40,026 bases of DNA. Origin: Promethearchaeia archaeon (GTDB taxonomy: Archaea > Asgardarchaeota > Lokiarchaeia > Sigyniarchaeales > SOKP01). The stretch spans positions 1 to 40,026 of the forward strand of contig JAHQWJ010000049.1 of NCBI GenBank assembly GCA_029856125.1, written 5' to 3'. Shown piece after piece: positions 23,496-34,100 of the stretch. Each line of letters opens with the position of its first letter. Position 1 is the first letter of the stretch. A program made the translations under genes and the position numbers. The notes under the pieces were generated by a model that saw only the letters and a program-made list of their open reading frames with translations, was not told the origin of the DNA and made no database searches.

Positions 23496-24425
23496 TTAAT
23501 CTGATTTGAATGTTCTTAAGTGTTCCATCATTCCTACGCCAATTTCTCCTGTATTTAAATCTTGAACAATAGCCATCTGTTCAAATAATTCAGTATATCC
23601 TCCAGAGAAATTTCGAGCAAAGCGAATAAAAGAATTTTTTCCGAACCTTTTTGCTGCTATAGTGTGTTTTGTTCCGGTAATATCTTCAAATATGTATGTT
23701 GTAGAAAGAGGACTCTTAAATGGGTCTGTGGCGCATATCGTATCGATATTTAATTTGGATAGTGCGGTATTTCCCTTTACATTAGATATATGACCGGATA
23801 AGTCTATTTTTTCATTAGCATAATCTTTCCGGAAAGCACAAGACCAATTTTTGAATTGAAAATGACCGGCATACCATTTATCAAACTGATGCCAATCTCG
23901 AAAGCCCCAACTTTTATCGCGTTGTCCAAATCCATTAATATCTACGATTTCTCCATTTTTCTTAGTAAGTTTTCCAGTTACTATTCCTGATGACTCAAAA
24001 TGCTGATGCCAAGATTTAGAAGAATCCATACCAAAATTGTGGGTTGGAAATCTCGTCTTAAAATGTAATTCAAGGCTTAGTTTTCGTGAATTGTAATTGA
24101 TTATCCACTCCTCAAATGGTTTTACGAGCGTGTACGAGAGCATATTTTCTCGCAACATAACATTTATATCGTCGTTGTAATCCTGTAGGTGGGGTTCTTT
24201 ATAATACACTTCATTTCTGTCTTCTAAGAATAGAAGAAATACAAATTCTCTTTTTTTTTCATTCGGAACAATCCCAATTGTTGAAAATCCTGAAATTTTA
24301 TTTTCCAAATCTGCCCAATTAAAATAGTAAGATTCGCGCCATTTTAATTCGTTGGTAGGTTGATGTAGTAGTTCATCACGATTATCTAAATCGGGAGGTA
24401 CGTAATATTTGCGCATGCCATTCAT
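23496..24425 (-). CDS. DUF7064/DUF7065-like (calycin-like) protein
   Basis: 309 residues, predominantly beta by pattern. It contains NGFGQRDKSWGFRDW (about 164-178), very close to the motif GQRDHSWGPRDW of proteins annotated with DUF7064/DUF7065, a calycin-like barrel group also seen in actinobacteria; no activity is established to my knowledge. Its ATG overlaps the upstream stop as ATGA (24425-24422), so the two genes are coupled. A second in-frame ATG three codons later is better spaced from the GAGGA element and may be the real start. It may bind or modify a lipid or isoprenoid-like compound (weak inference from the fold). Confidence 0.65.
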   Translation of the reverse strand: MNGMRKYYVPPDLDNRDELLHQPTNELKWRESYYFNWADLENKISGFSTIGIVPNEKKREFVFLLFLEDRNEVYYKEPHLQDYNDDINVMLRENMLSYTLVKPFEEWIINYNSRKLSLELHFKTRFPTHNFGMDSSKSWHQHFESSGIVTGKLTKKNGEIVDINGFGQRDKSWGFRDWHQFDKWYAGHFQFKNWSCAFRKDYANEKIDLSGHISNVKGNTALSKLNIDTICATDPFKSPLSTTYIFEDITGTKHTIAAKRFGKNSFIRFARNFSGGYTELFEQMAIVQDLNTGEIGVGMMEHLRTFKSD

Positions 24426-25579
24426 TCCTCAGGGAGCAAATATAACGACGGGCCTTCTTTTCTTTTTTTAGATTTACTCCTAAAAAGTCTAGGTATACCC
24501 GGGTCAAAATCGCTCTCCAAAAACATTGGTACATATGTATTCATTGTTCTCTCCGTAAGATCCCAATTTATATCACCAGTAATTCCCACGAAATTTGTAT
24601 ATCTCGCATATCCATAACAGTAAGCGTACGCACCAGCAATTAACCTTTGTTTTCTATCCCATTTTGAAAACTTCAAAAATAACTCTTTATTTGCTCTTTC
24701 CGAATAGTCTTTAAATGAATCTAGAATGTTCAAATCAAGATTTTTAACCTTTTCTCCACTACGAGTTAAAAGGGCCACACCTGTGATGTTATCTGTAAAA
24801 TCTTGAGGGATTGAATCAAGAGTGGCGAAATCATCGAAATTATTCTCTACATCTTTCAATCGAAAAGCAAAAGCAATATTGTTAAAAGGTGCTTTGGCAT
24901 TTGTTTCAGACCAAGGAAAATGTGGATTATTACCGTTGTAAAGATGTGAAATCTCTCTAAAAACTAAGCTTTCGTTATCGCTAATTTTATAGGGTCCATG
25001 ATCACATATCTTTGCTCTTGCTTCGCATTCGTCGAGAAAAGAAACAACCTCAAGATTAGCTACAGTTCTTTTCAGTTTAATTACTTCTTCTTTAGAAAGA
25101 TCTATAACATTGTTTAAAGTTTTCTCAACGGTAGAACGATTTAAAACCATGTTCTTCTTGTTAGAGTCATATACAGATATTTTTTCATCCTTGAAATAAG
25201 AGGTGGCTAACCTTTTCCAGAAATCTAATACAAATAAAGTTTGCTCTCTCTTTTCTGGGCTTTCACTTCTAGGATCAGCCCCATTCCTTTGAATTTCTCC
25301 CATTCTTCCAACCATGTAATATAACGGAATATAAAATATACTTAGAGCATGAATTTCTGACAGAATTTTTCGACTTTCCCGTCCCATAATTTCTGGAGTT
25401 GTTTTTTTAGAGATTTTTTTCAAAATATCGTATAACATATCGTAAGCGTTATAAAATGATACGCAAATATAAGCAGTTACGGGGAAAAGCTGTGTCTCTA
25501 ACAGACCGCGCTTTGATACTTGGTAATCAACTAGCTCGGAAGCATGAGCTATTAAATCGTTTGCTTCTTTAATGTCCAT
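24422..25579 (-). CDS. Unknown protein coupled to the DUF7064-like gene
   Basis: 385 residues, not recognised. The N-terminal 200 residues are mainly helical (for example NAYDMLYDILKKISKK and LSIFYIPLYYMVGRMGEIQ) with hydrophobic but not clearly membrane-spanning stretches. The remainder is mixed and ends with a Lys/Arg patch and a proline-containing tail. Conserved-looking aromatic clusters occur at AYAYCYGYARYTNF and around INWDLTERTMNTY. The 4-base ATGA overlap with the next gene means the two are co-translated and probably work together. A GAAGGAT element lies upstream of the ATG. Confidence 0.7.
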   Translation of the reverse strand: MDIKEANDLIAHASELVDYQVSKRGLLETQLFPVTAYICVSFYNAYDMLYDILKKISKKTTPEIMGRESRKILSEIHALSIFYIPLYYMVGRMGEIQRNGADPRSESPEKREQTLFVLDFWKRLATSYFKDEKISVYDSNKKNMVLNRSTVEKTLNNVIDLSKEEVIKLKRTVANLEVVSFLDECEARAKICDHGPYKISDNESLVFREISHLYNGNNPHFPWSETNAKAPFNNIAFAFRLKDVENNFDDFATLDSIPQDFTDNITGVALLTRSGEKVKNLDLNILDSFKDYSERANKELFLKFSKWDRKQRLIAGAYAYCYGYARYTNFVGITGDINWDLTERTMNTYVPMFLESDFDPGIPRLFRSKSKKRKEGPSLYLLPEE

Positions 25580-25740
25580 AAATTAATCCTTCAAAATCTT
25601 TCCTTTTATATTTAATTTTAAACTTAATTCTATTTAAATCTATGAAATAGTTTTAAGTTTTTTAAATACATTTAATTACAATATTTAAGATTTTGATATA
25701 TTGAACACTAAGAAAGAAATTACACAGTGGAATTATTTAT

Positions 25741-26097
25741 ATGAGAAAAGTTGGCGAAGGCTTGTCATGTTCATCTAAATCAGAGGTTACAGGAAATTTA
25801 GTCTATGTTACTAAGATTGAAGACGTGATTGATCTATTTGATAAAGCAAAAGATAAAATATGTTTGGTACACGACGCAGGGATGACAACTCTAGGGCCGA
25901 TTTTATCAGATTTAGCTGGTACTATTTGTACTACGGGTGGGGCTGGTTCCCACTTAGCTATTATCTCGAGAGAGTTTGGAATCCCTTGTATCATGGGAAT
26001 TAAAATCTCTACTAACGAGATCCCATCGCTAATCGATAAAAAAGTAAAAATTACGCACGATGGAGAAGATAAAGGCTTTTTACATGTTGAAGATTAA
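25741..26097 (+). CDS. Stand-alone PEP-utilising mobile (phosphohistidine) domain
   Basis: 118 residues, corresponding to just the swivelling phosphohistidine domain of PEP synthase/PPDK/rifampicin phosphotransferase. The signature TTGGAGSHLAIISREFGIPC is at about 64-83, with the catalytic His at 71. In normal enzymes this domain is embedded in an 800-residue chain. Here it is a separate gene placed 39 bases before the ATP-grasp partner on the same strand, the reverse of the order in PpsA. It should shuttle a phosphate from the ATP-grasp protein to an acceptor. No PEP/pyruvate barrel is encoded nearby, so the acceptor is unknown. Confidence 0.85.
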   Translation: MRKVGEGLSCSSKSEVTGNLVYVTKIEDVIDLFDKAKDKICLVHDAGMTTLGPILSDLAGTICTTGGAGSHLAIISREFGIPCIMGIKISTNEIPSLIDKKVKITHDGEDKGFLHVED

Positions 26098-26136
26098 GTC
26101 CTTGGTTAATAATAAGAAAGTCTTTACAATTACATT

Positions 26137-27114
26137 ATGGAATATATAACAAGTTTAAAAGAAGGTAAAGAGGATCCTCGTCTTTTTGGAGGGAAAGCAT
26201 CTAACCTTTTTACATTAATTAAAAATGAGATAAATGTCCCTCCCGGATATGCTATAAGTACTAAAGCTTTCACATTGTTCCTCGAAGAATCTCACATTAA
26301 ACCTATCATTAAAGAAATTTTTGCGAAAGAGTATAACCCGAAAGAAGTAATTGAAATTTCAACAAAGATCAAGAATTTATTCTTAGCTTCTGATATACCA
26401 TCAAATATAACCTCAGAGATACAACAAAATCATAGCAAAGAATTTACAGATATCGATGAGCATAGATCTTATGTAGTTAGATCATCGGCTAATTATGAAG
26501 ACTCAAATAGTTTTTCGTTCGCTGGACAAGCTCAATCGTTTCTCAACATCAGAAGCATCACAGAAATCATTTTATCGATAAAAATGTGTTGGGCTTCTTT
26601 GTTTTCTCCTCAAATTCTATTATATCTTTTACAATTAAAAAAAAGAGGATTCAATATTACTCCTCTGAATTTAGAAATGGCGATTGTAGTTCAAAAAATG
26701 TTAAAACCTCAAGTTTCAGGCGTATTATTCACTGCAAATGTAATCAACAACAATAAAGAACAGATGATGATTAATTCTACCTGGGGTCTAGGGGAAACAA
26801 TCACCAACAATACAATTATTCCCGATTTAATAATAATAAAGAAAGGTAATTGCGAAGTAATGAAAATTTCAATTGGAAAAAAAGAAAAAACTTCTATTGC
26901 TAATCCAAAAGGTGATTCTACTATTCTTATTAACACTGAAAGAAAATTTCAGGAAGAGTGCTCTTTAAATTTAACACAACTTAAGCAAATTCATAATTTA
27001 GGCTTAAAGTTAGAAGAGCTTTTTAATTATCCTCAGGATATTGAATGGGCAATAGAAAACAACTCATTATATGCTTTACAGTCGCGACCTATCACAACGC
27101 TGCCAAAAAACTAA
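26137..27114 (+). CDS. Stand-alone PPDK/PEP-synthase N-terminal ATP-grasp protein
   Basis: 325 residues, corresponding to the ATP-binding domain of PEP synthase-type enzymes. LFGGKASNLFTL (17-28) is the usual opening, VVRSSANYEDSNSFSFAGQ (113-131) the nucleotide-binding block, and LEMAIVVQKMLKPQVSGVLFTA and YALQSRPITTLP (312-323) close the domain as in rifampicin phosphotransferases and PpsA. The chain stops exactly where the linker to the next domain would start, so it is a natural split rather than a truncated gene; there is no downstream remnant. It should transfer the beta-phosphate of ATP to the His protein encoded just upstream. Confidence 0.85.
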   Translation: MEYITSLKEGKEDPRLFGGKASNLFTLIKNEINVPPGYAISTKAFTLFLEESHIKPIIKEIFAKEYNPKEVIEISTKIKNLFLASDIPSNITSEIQQNHSKEFTDIDEHRSYVVRSSANYEDSNSFSFAGQAQSFLNIRSITEIILSIKMCWASLFSPQILLYLLQLKKRGFNITPLNLEMAIVVQKMLKPQVSGVLFTANVINNNKEQMMINSTWGLGETITNNTIIPDLIIIKKGNCEVMKISIGKKEKTSIANPKGDSTILINTERKFQEECSLNLTQLKQIHNLGLKLEELFNYPQDIEWAIENNSLYALQSRPITTLPKN

Positions 27115-27174
27115 ATAATAATTTCTATACGCAGAATCCAGAACTTAGATTGATTGAGAGAAATTTATTAATAA

Positions 27175-27621
27175 TTACTTGAGAAAAGCTCGCTTTCCTA
27201 AATAAATAAAAAGTTCTCCTAATTCAAAAACGGTAAGTGGAAAGATTAGATTTGCCATGTCATGACGTAAATCTTGTTTATCTTTACCAGCGGCAATTAG
27301 TTTCTCAATGTCTTCAACGTAATCGTCCATGTTCATGAATAATATCTCAATTTTATCGCAGCCTGTTAATTCCTCGATATCTTTATCCAAATGCGTTTCT
27401 ACCTGGTTTAAAAGTCCTATTTTTAACTTTGGTTCTAACTCATATTTGGAGATGAGTTCGTTGATCTCTTCAAGAATAATATTTATGGTTAAGTTCCAAT
27501 CTTGATTATCCTTATATTTTGGTATCAAAACATCGCTAATGATTATTTCAAAAAGAGTTTGGGGTACTTTTTCGTCAAATTCTACCTCTGAACCATTCCT
27601 TAATTTTATTGTTTTAACCAT
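27175..27621 (-). CDS. Unknown small acidic protein
   Basis: 148 residues, not recognised. An N-terminal beta pair (TIKLRNGSEVEFDEK) is followed by four or five amphipathic acidic helices (for example INIILEEINELISKYELEPK). It has no cysteine-rich motif, signal peptide or membrane helix. I prefer the ATG at 27621, with GAGGTT just upstream, over the in-frame TTG at 27633. It converges on the ATP-grasp gene with 60 bases between stops. Confidence 0.65.
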   Translation of the reverse strand: MVKTIKLRNGSEVEFDEKVPQTLFEIIISDVLIPKYKDNQDWNLTINIILEEINELISKYELEPKLKIGLLNQVETHLDKDIEELTGCDKIEILFMNMDDYVEDIEKLIAAGKDKQDLRHDMANLIFPLTVFELGELFIYLGKRAFLK

Positions 27622-27866
27622 TTCCAACCTCAACTCAATTAATAAATTCTTCTTATTAATTAATAGACTAGTTTTTTATAAATATATTCAGACTTTAAAA
27701 TTCGTTATTGGTCATAACTATTCAAACTTTTCACCAATTAAACTTCGAGCATCTAAATAATACTTCTTAAAAAAAAAAGACAATTTCTAAGTTCAATAAG
27801 AGAAAATGTGTAAAAAGAAGTAAAATAAAATTTTTTCTTTTATCGAAAAATAAGATTCTTTTTTGA

Positions 27867-28103
27867 TTAAATATTAAAGTCGGATTTGTACTTTTTAAAA
27901 AGGTTGTTGAAGAGACAATTGGTATTAATAGCTCCTATATTTCTGAAGAACTTACGTTCATCGATTGGAACGAAGGGGAGATCGAAGAGACGAGAAGTTA
28001 TTACGACAATTTCATCGATGACCTTTCCTATTCAGACTTCTCAGAAGAAATTCAAACTCTATCGATTACGAACGTCGACACGAGCCAAGAACTCGAAGTA
28101 GAA
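27867..28103 (+). other. In-frame open extension upstream of the giant gene (start not found)
   Basis: The frame of the giant protein stays open from just after the TGA at 27864-27866 to the ATG at 28104: 79 codons with no ATG, GTG or TTG. From about 27903 the translation reads like real protein (VVEETIGINSS, then an acidic, aromatic-rich stretch such as SYYDNFIDDLSYSDF) and shares the CpG-rich codon use of the next 3 kb, so it is probably coding. An AT-rich TATA-like box (27867-27876) would place the transcript start near 27897. A rare AUU start (27918 is one option), a sequencing indel in the T5A5 run at 27892-27901, or -1 slippage there are possible. Confidence 0.45.
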
Positions 28104-31100
28104 ATGCCCATTTTACCTGCATCTGATCCTCTTGAGATTAATTGGACTACCTCGACTTGGGGCGCAGATAACGTTCCTGACAAGTTTGAGTCTTATTACA
28201 TTAGAGGAGACGGATACGAAGAAAGGGGTAGTAATTTTGACAAAACTATCGAAATTAAGATCTCCAACCGATTTAGTTTATATCACGATTATTTAAAGAC
28301 CGATTACTCTCAGAGATACGACGGAGGTAGCACGATCTTTAAAGTTGAAGGCGTTTTTGTAACTCCTCCCGACGGACAAGTGTTTTACACTTCCGATAGA
28401 ACAGCGTTCATGAGCTCCGAAGCTAAAACTTCCGGTCATTATCTCTTCTACGATAGCGATCAGAACGGATTTTACGAAACGGTGTTCGTGTTAAGTCCCG
28501 ATCAAGACGCCGACGGACAATATAACGTAATCTCTATCGGCTACAACTACGATGGAAAGCACGGTTTTATCCCTTACCAAATAATTGAAGAAACCACGCA
28601 ATCAAGCACCTATTACCCGCTAGTTGCTAGTAGCGGAGTCCATCGTACTATGACGAAGACGATAGACAAAAAGTTCCCTGACGAGTTCACGAGCGATGTG
28701 CCCGCAAAAGACCACATTTTCGAAATCTCTAAATTAATTAAAAAATCAGACCAAGTTGAGATGATGCCAGAATTATTTTACGAAGTCTACGAAAGACAAT
28801 ACGCAGACGCTTGGACAGATTACGGTTTAATAAAAGTAAGTTCTATCGTTGAACAAATCGCTATGACATTAACAGCGGGAACAGCTTCTGCCGCATTTAT
28901 TGCCGGCGTTGCTGCAGCATGGGCTCCATACGCAGCGCCATTAGTATTTGCCGGAGTATATTTCTTGTTATCATGGGTAAACAGCGAAGAAAAAGCAAAA
29001 ACTGCTAAAGCTCTGAATGACGCAAGAACTTACTATCCGAGCGATGGTGATTTCAGCGAACCTACGTCTTTAAGCAAAAAGACCGCGAGCGATAGGCTTT
29101 TTGACGATTCTTTAGCCGCATACAACCAAGGACATCCAGGTGCGTATTACGCCACCGTAATCGGAGGTGAACCGGGAAACATGTTCACGGGACAGATAAT
29201 GGTTACTCCTCCGAATTCCATGGGGGACATTAAAGCCCTAATTAGTTCCTACGAACATTATGTTAAAGATTACGAAATATACGCAAGCGGGTTAAACCGA
29301 GAAAATAGAGTTGGTGAAGTTTCAGAAGATCATTTAGATAATGTGTATAGCTGGTATTTAGAAGACGCTAGAAATTCGTTTGAAAACAATTTAGATTACT
29401 TTATTCTATCCAGCGACCTTCCTTCCTACAACGGAAAAGAGTTTTACTCGTTTAACGCTGGTATATCGGACTTCAGAGACGCTTTGATAAACTATTATCG
29501 ATACAACACTTTAGGGTATTTGGAAAACGAGATCGAGGGCGTATCAGGGGGAGAATTCAACGCAATCAGACCGATGAACATTAATGGAATTCCACAATAT
29601 AGATACGTAAGCACGAAAGACGACATTATCAGCACCACCCAACCCTTATCTCCGTTATATGGCCCAATAGTCGTCAGCCAAGATACATACGACTCGCTCG
29701 AGGTTGAGGACGCTAAAATATCGGTGAAAACTCAAGTTGCTTACTCAGAAAGCTCCGAGGGTATCGACACCACCGCTTTAGATTTGTTAGAACTTACAAA
29801 ATATAAAGCTAAGATTCCACTTTCTGAAAGGAAATTTGCTTACGATGTAAGTTTAGTTACGGTTGACGTGGTAAAGATTGTAATGGTCAAAGTTTATGAA
29901 TCTAATTATTTCCACGATTATTGGTATTGGGAAAAAACTTACGAACTGCTTGATTCGTATTCCTTAGAATTATCTCCTGACGATTATTGTCTTGAAGGAG
30001 GTAATTTATATTTCTTCGAAACGCTCGAAGAACTAACGTTTGGCTCTCGAGAAAATTTCGATTCCATATGGGACGGAGAAGACGCTTTATTATTTAACGT
30101 TAACATTAACTTCCCTATTATAATACCTGACACCTTAACTGACGTTATAACCTATACCACTGGTTCTGATATAGGTAGAATAAATACATTTTTAGATTCA
30201 GGAGAATTTGTAAACGCAGAAATAATGGTTCTCGATACAACTACTAACGATTTTGCAAAAAACGCTTTAGCGCAGACCACTCAACACGCAATAAACGATT
30301 ACTTCAATCTTTACACCGTAGCGGCTACCAACGCCCTATCACAAGCAGAGCTCGATTTTACCATAGAGATTACGTTCTGGTCTACTTTAATTTCGTCCGC
30401 AATTCTTCTACCGGGTTCGATCGCAGCACAGGCGTCGAGAATGCCACTAGCAGGTCTCGCAGCTCAACTTCCGAAGCTCGTGGCAAAACAATTGATAGCG
30501 CTCAGTACAGCTCCGATAGCGGAAATAATAGAAGAAGTATACGTCGATTCCTTTATCGAAGCGTGGATAGAAGGTCAAATTGCTATTCTCGGCGGGGACG
30601 AACAACTCGCACGATTCCTTTCGATGCTCGTAACTTCCTTAAGAGAAGCCTCGAACACTGGAATAGACATAGTAGTGGGCGCGTTTAGTTCAGACACCTC
30701 GTCCGATATAGCCACACAAAGAGCAGATTTAATTCAAGACACTAAACTCTCTTGGAAATCTTTGGTAAGCCCCGAAATTGTGGTCGGAGTTTCGCTGGCA
30801 GCCCTCAGTTTTGCGTCCGGCAACGCAGCTTTCGGAACAGGTTTCCTTGGCGGCGTTTTTACTGACACGCTCGGAATTCCCGTTGAGGAATATATTAATA
30901 TTCATACCGCTAAACAACAACTCCTCAAAGTAGATAATCAAATAACAGATATTAAATCTGAAGCGGTAAAAGCTTTAGACTTTATTTCGCAAAGGTACAC
31001 TCAACCAATCAACGTTCCAGCTACGATTAGATCTAGTACAATTGTAGATGTAGTAGCTCATACTCAAGCGTTATCTACTTATTCCTCTGTAATGAACGAG

Positions 31101-34100
31101 TTTTACGAAGAGACCTTACAAAATCAATTTTTAACAAAAGAAACTCAAGAAGAAAAACTCAAATTAATTGAATTTAAACAAGAATCATTAGGTGAATTAG
31201 AAAATACTAAAGATGTTCAGAATTCGATCGAGAGTCAAGTGCAAGATAGTCTTGGACTTGAACCTGTTGTTGCAGATTTTAGTAATGCCCCTGAAATCAT
31301 AAATAAGGTTTTAGCAGAATTATATGATCCTCGTATCAGGGTGCTGGGTAAAGGTTACGACATTGATTTTTTAAGACTGGATATTCCAAGCATTCTGGAG
31401 GTCGGAAATGCTGAAGCCTGGCTCAAAGATGAATTTAATCTAAAAAACAAGGTTAAATTATACTACGGTCGGGACGATTTAGCTACGTTAGTATTCAAGT
31501 ACATTGCTGATGATCCAAAGCGCGCAAATAAGCCTATAACACTTTCTGCTCTTTTAACATGGCTCGATTATAGCTTGAGCGAAGAACTATATATTGTCGA
31601 AGTTGACAGTTCTGGGGATAGGATTCAAGATTCAGATGAGATTGATCCTGCTACCGGAGTGAAGTTTGGCCCAGTTATTGCCAAATCACTGTCAGCAGCT
31701 AAATGGAGGATAACTCAGCAACATGGTAATTCCCAGATAACAGGCAAAGATAGTAATATTAAGACAAGATTTCCCGGCTATTGGGAAATTAGAATAATGT
31801 GGAGCTCCTATTATTCTGGCGGTTTTAATTTCGATCAAATGGGATACACTCTTGAAGATATTAAAGCGTTGGACGATCTTTACAATGAGCTAATTCACCC
31901 TTTAAGTGTTAGCTTTTTGAAAGGAAATGGATTATATGAAGACAATTTACCCTTCGATATTGAAAATTTCAAAGATCAGTTTAAAGAAATTTTTTACGAC
32001 TTAAAATTCTTAGCAGAAGAAGTTACTGATAAGATAACTACGAGCGGAGATAAAGACGAGGACGAGCGAAGACTTGCTGAGTGGAAAGAGTTAATAGAAG
32101 CTACTTATAGAATTGTATGCGAACCAGCATTTTCTGGAACAACTTCATCAGACTTCTTTAAGATTGTCATGGAACGGATCAGATTTACAGTATTAGATAC
32201 GGTTATGAGGAGTAAAATTCTCGTAGATAAAAGCTCCTCCAGTGGCGGTCCTAGTGTTTACGAAGTAGCAACTAAGATAAGAAGTTTTTTAAACAATAAA
32301 CAAAAGGTAGGAGACGTAAACGCAGACGTTTTAAGTGCCAATGGAAGAATGGCTTTCTTTACTTTCTTCAGCGAAGCTTTTTTTGATGACTCTCAGGGTA
32401 AGAAATTAAAAATTTCTACAGAACTAAGGAGGGTAGTAGGAAGAGACCAAGAGGCTTCAGACTATTTTGGGGATTTAATACAAAGATATGTTGATACATT
32501 TGTTTCAAGCGGTTTTTCATTTGTTGGTTTTATAGACGCATTTAACTACGGTCTCGGGGATGTTCTTGGAGGTAATGAATTTCTTGGCGGTCAAATGTCT
32601 GAAATCGAGAACTCTATGCTAGGAATTGACATCTCTGAAATCTCTAAATGGGCTCCTTCAGATCGACGGTTTTTTGATAACTTAGTAGCAATCTTTTTAA
32701 ATGCTTACTTAGCCAACCCGACTAAAGGAACTATGGATCCTAAAGGGATATCTGGTTCCCAAAGAGGTGAAGCTTCTAATGATTGGATCTCCGGTCAATT
32801 TATGACTGTGTTACTTGAAATGTCAAAAGTTGATGCTAAAATTCGCGATATATTACCTTATCTAATTACTGTCGCCGCTCCCTCAAACAATCCTACTTCG
32901 ACGTTAAAATCATTAATGAATTACGTGGCCAAAAAGGGGAGTTTCGACATGTTTAGGAACGGAAAAGAAGGTGCAAAACTAAAAATGCCTTCCAAATATA
33001 CTTTTCTTTTTGAATTTGCAAATTATTTAAATGCTGAAATAGACCTAACAAGCGTTGTTGATGGAGATTTAAACACCGCCGTACAAAGAGTCCAAGATTA
33101 TATAAATAATAACGAAGAGGAAATTACGAGGGAGATGAAAAAATTAGCTAAGGGAATCTATACTTCCCACGAGACTATCAAACCACAGTTTTACCAAGCT
33201 ATTGTTCAATTTTTTACGAGCGAAACTAAGCTAGAATCTTTGTTAAGGAGCCGTATAGATGGAGGTTACGATTTAGCCTTTAAAGATTTTGTAAATATGT
33301 TATTTAAACAAGATGTCGACGGAACTACTAGACAATTAACTCCCGCAATCCTTCCTTCCGATATTGAGATTTGGGACGGCGATAAATGGATCGCTCTTCC
33401 TTACGAATACAAGTTCGATTCTGCTCACGTAATGGTACACTACAGGGGTAGTTCTGGTGAAATTAAGAACGGTATTTTGAAAGTCGATACAATTAGTACT
33501 ACGTTGCCTGATGGCGTTTACGAGGGGTATTACGACCGTACTAGAAAAACTAATAATGTTTATCATAACATTTATTTGTGCGATTCCAACGGAAAACAAC
33601 TCTTTAGCGAGGTAAAACTTCGTCTCGAAACAGGAAAAAAGACTAAATTCGAAGTGAGGAGGAAAGTGGATAAGCATGAATGGTACGAGCAATTTGTAGA
33701 TCAAGTGTCAAAAAATCCAATCAAATCATTCTATATTTCCTTTGGTATTTCTTCCGGAAATCAATTTACTTTCTTTTTACAAGACACAGTATTGTCTATG
33801 AGCGCCAACTCCAAAAGTTATGAGCGATACCTAGTCGATCTTAAATTTAAGGAGAGGTCTAAGGTAACTTCTGAAGGACCTCTTTTAGGTTTAAATATTC
33901 AAGAAGATCTTTACTTTAGAATAAACTCTATACTCGGTTTTCTATATCAATTGGAACAATTTAGCCAGACGGGAGAAGATATTTTTATATCTGAAAGAAT
34001 GGTTCAATTAGAAGGTAAATTAGCTCCCTCTGGAGAGCAATTCTCATTCGATTATTATCAGAAGGTTTTAACGGAATTATCTCCAAGTAACATTGACTTA

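Noticed and set aside
27886..28101. 71-codon frame starting with TTG upstream of the giant gene
   Set aside because: It overlaps the open in-frame extension of the giant gene; its translation is unusually rich in Arg, Lys, Ser and Thr, as expected of a shifted reading of acidic coding sequence.
33336..33704. 122-codon minus-strand frame inside the giant gene
   Set aside because: It is antisense to a continuous, protein-like frame and its translation has no domain; treated as a shadow, as are the other short antisense frames within genes.
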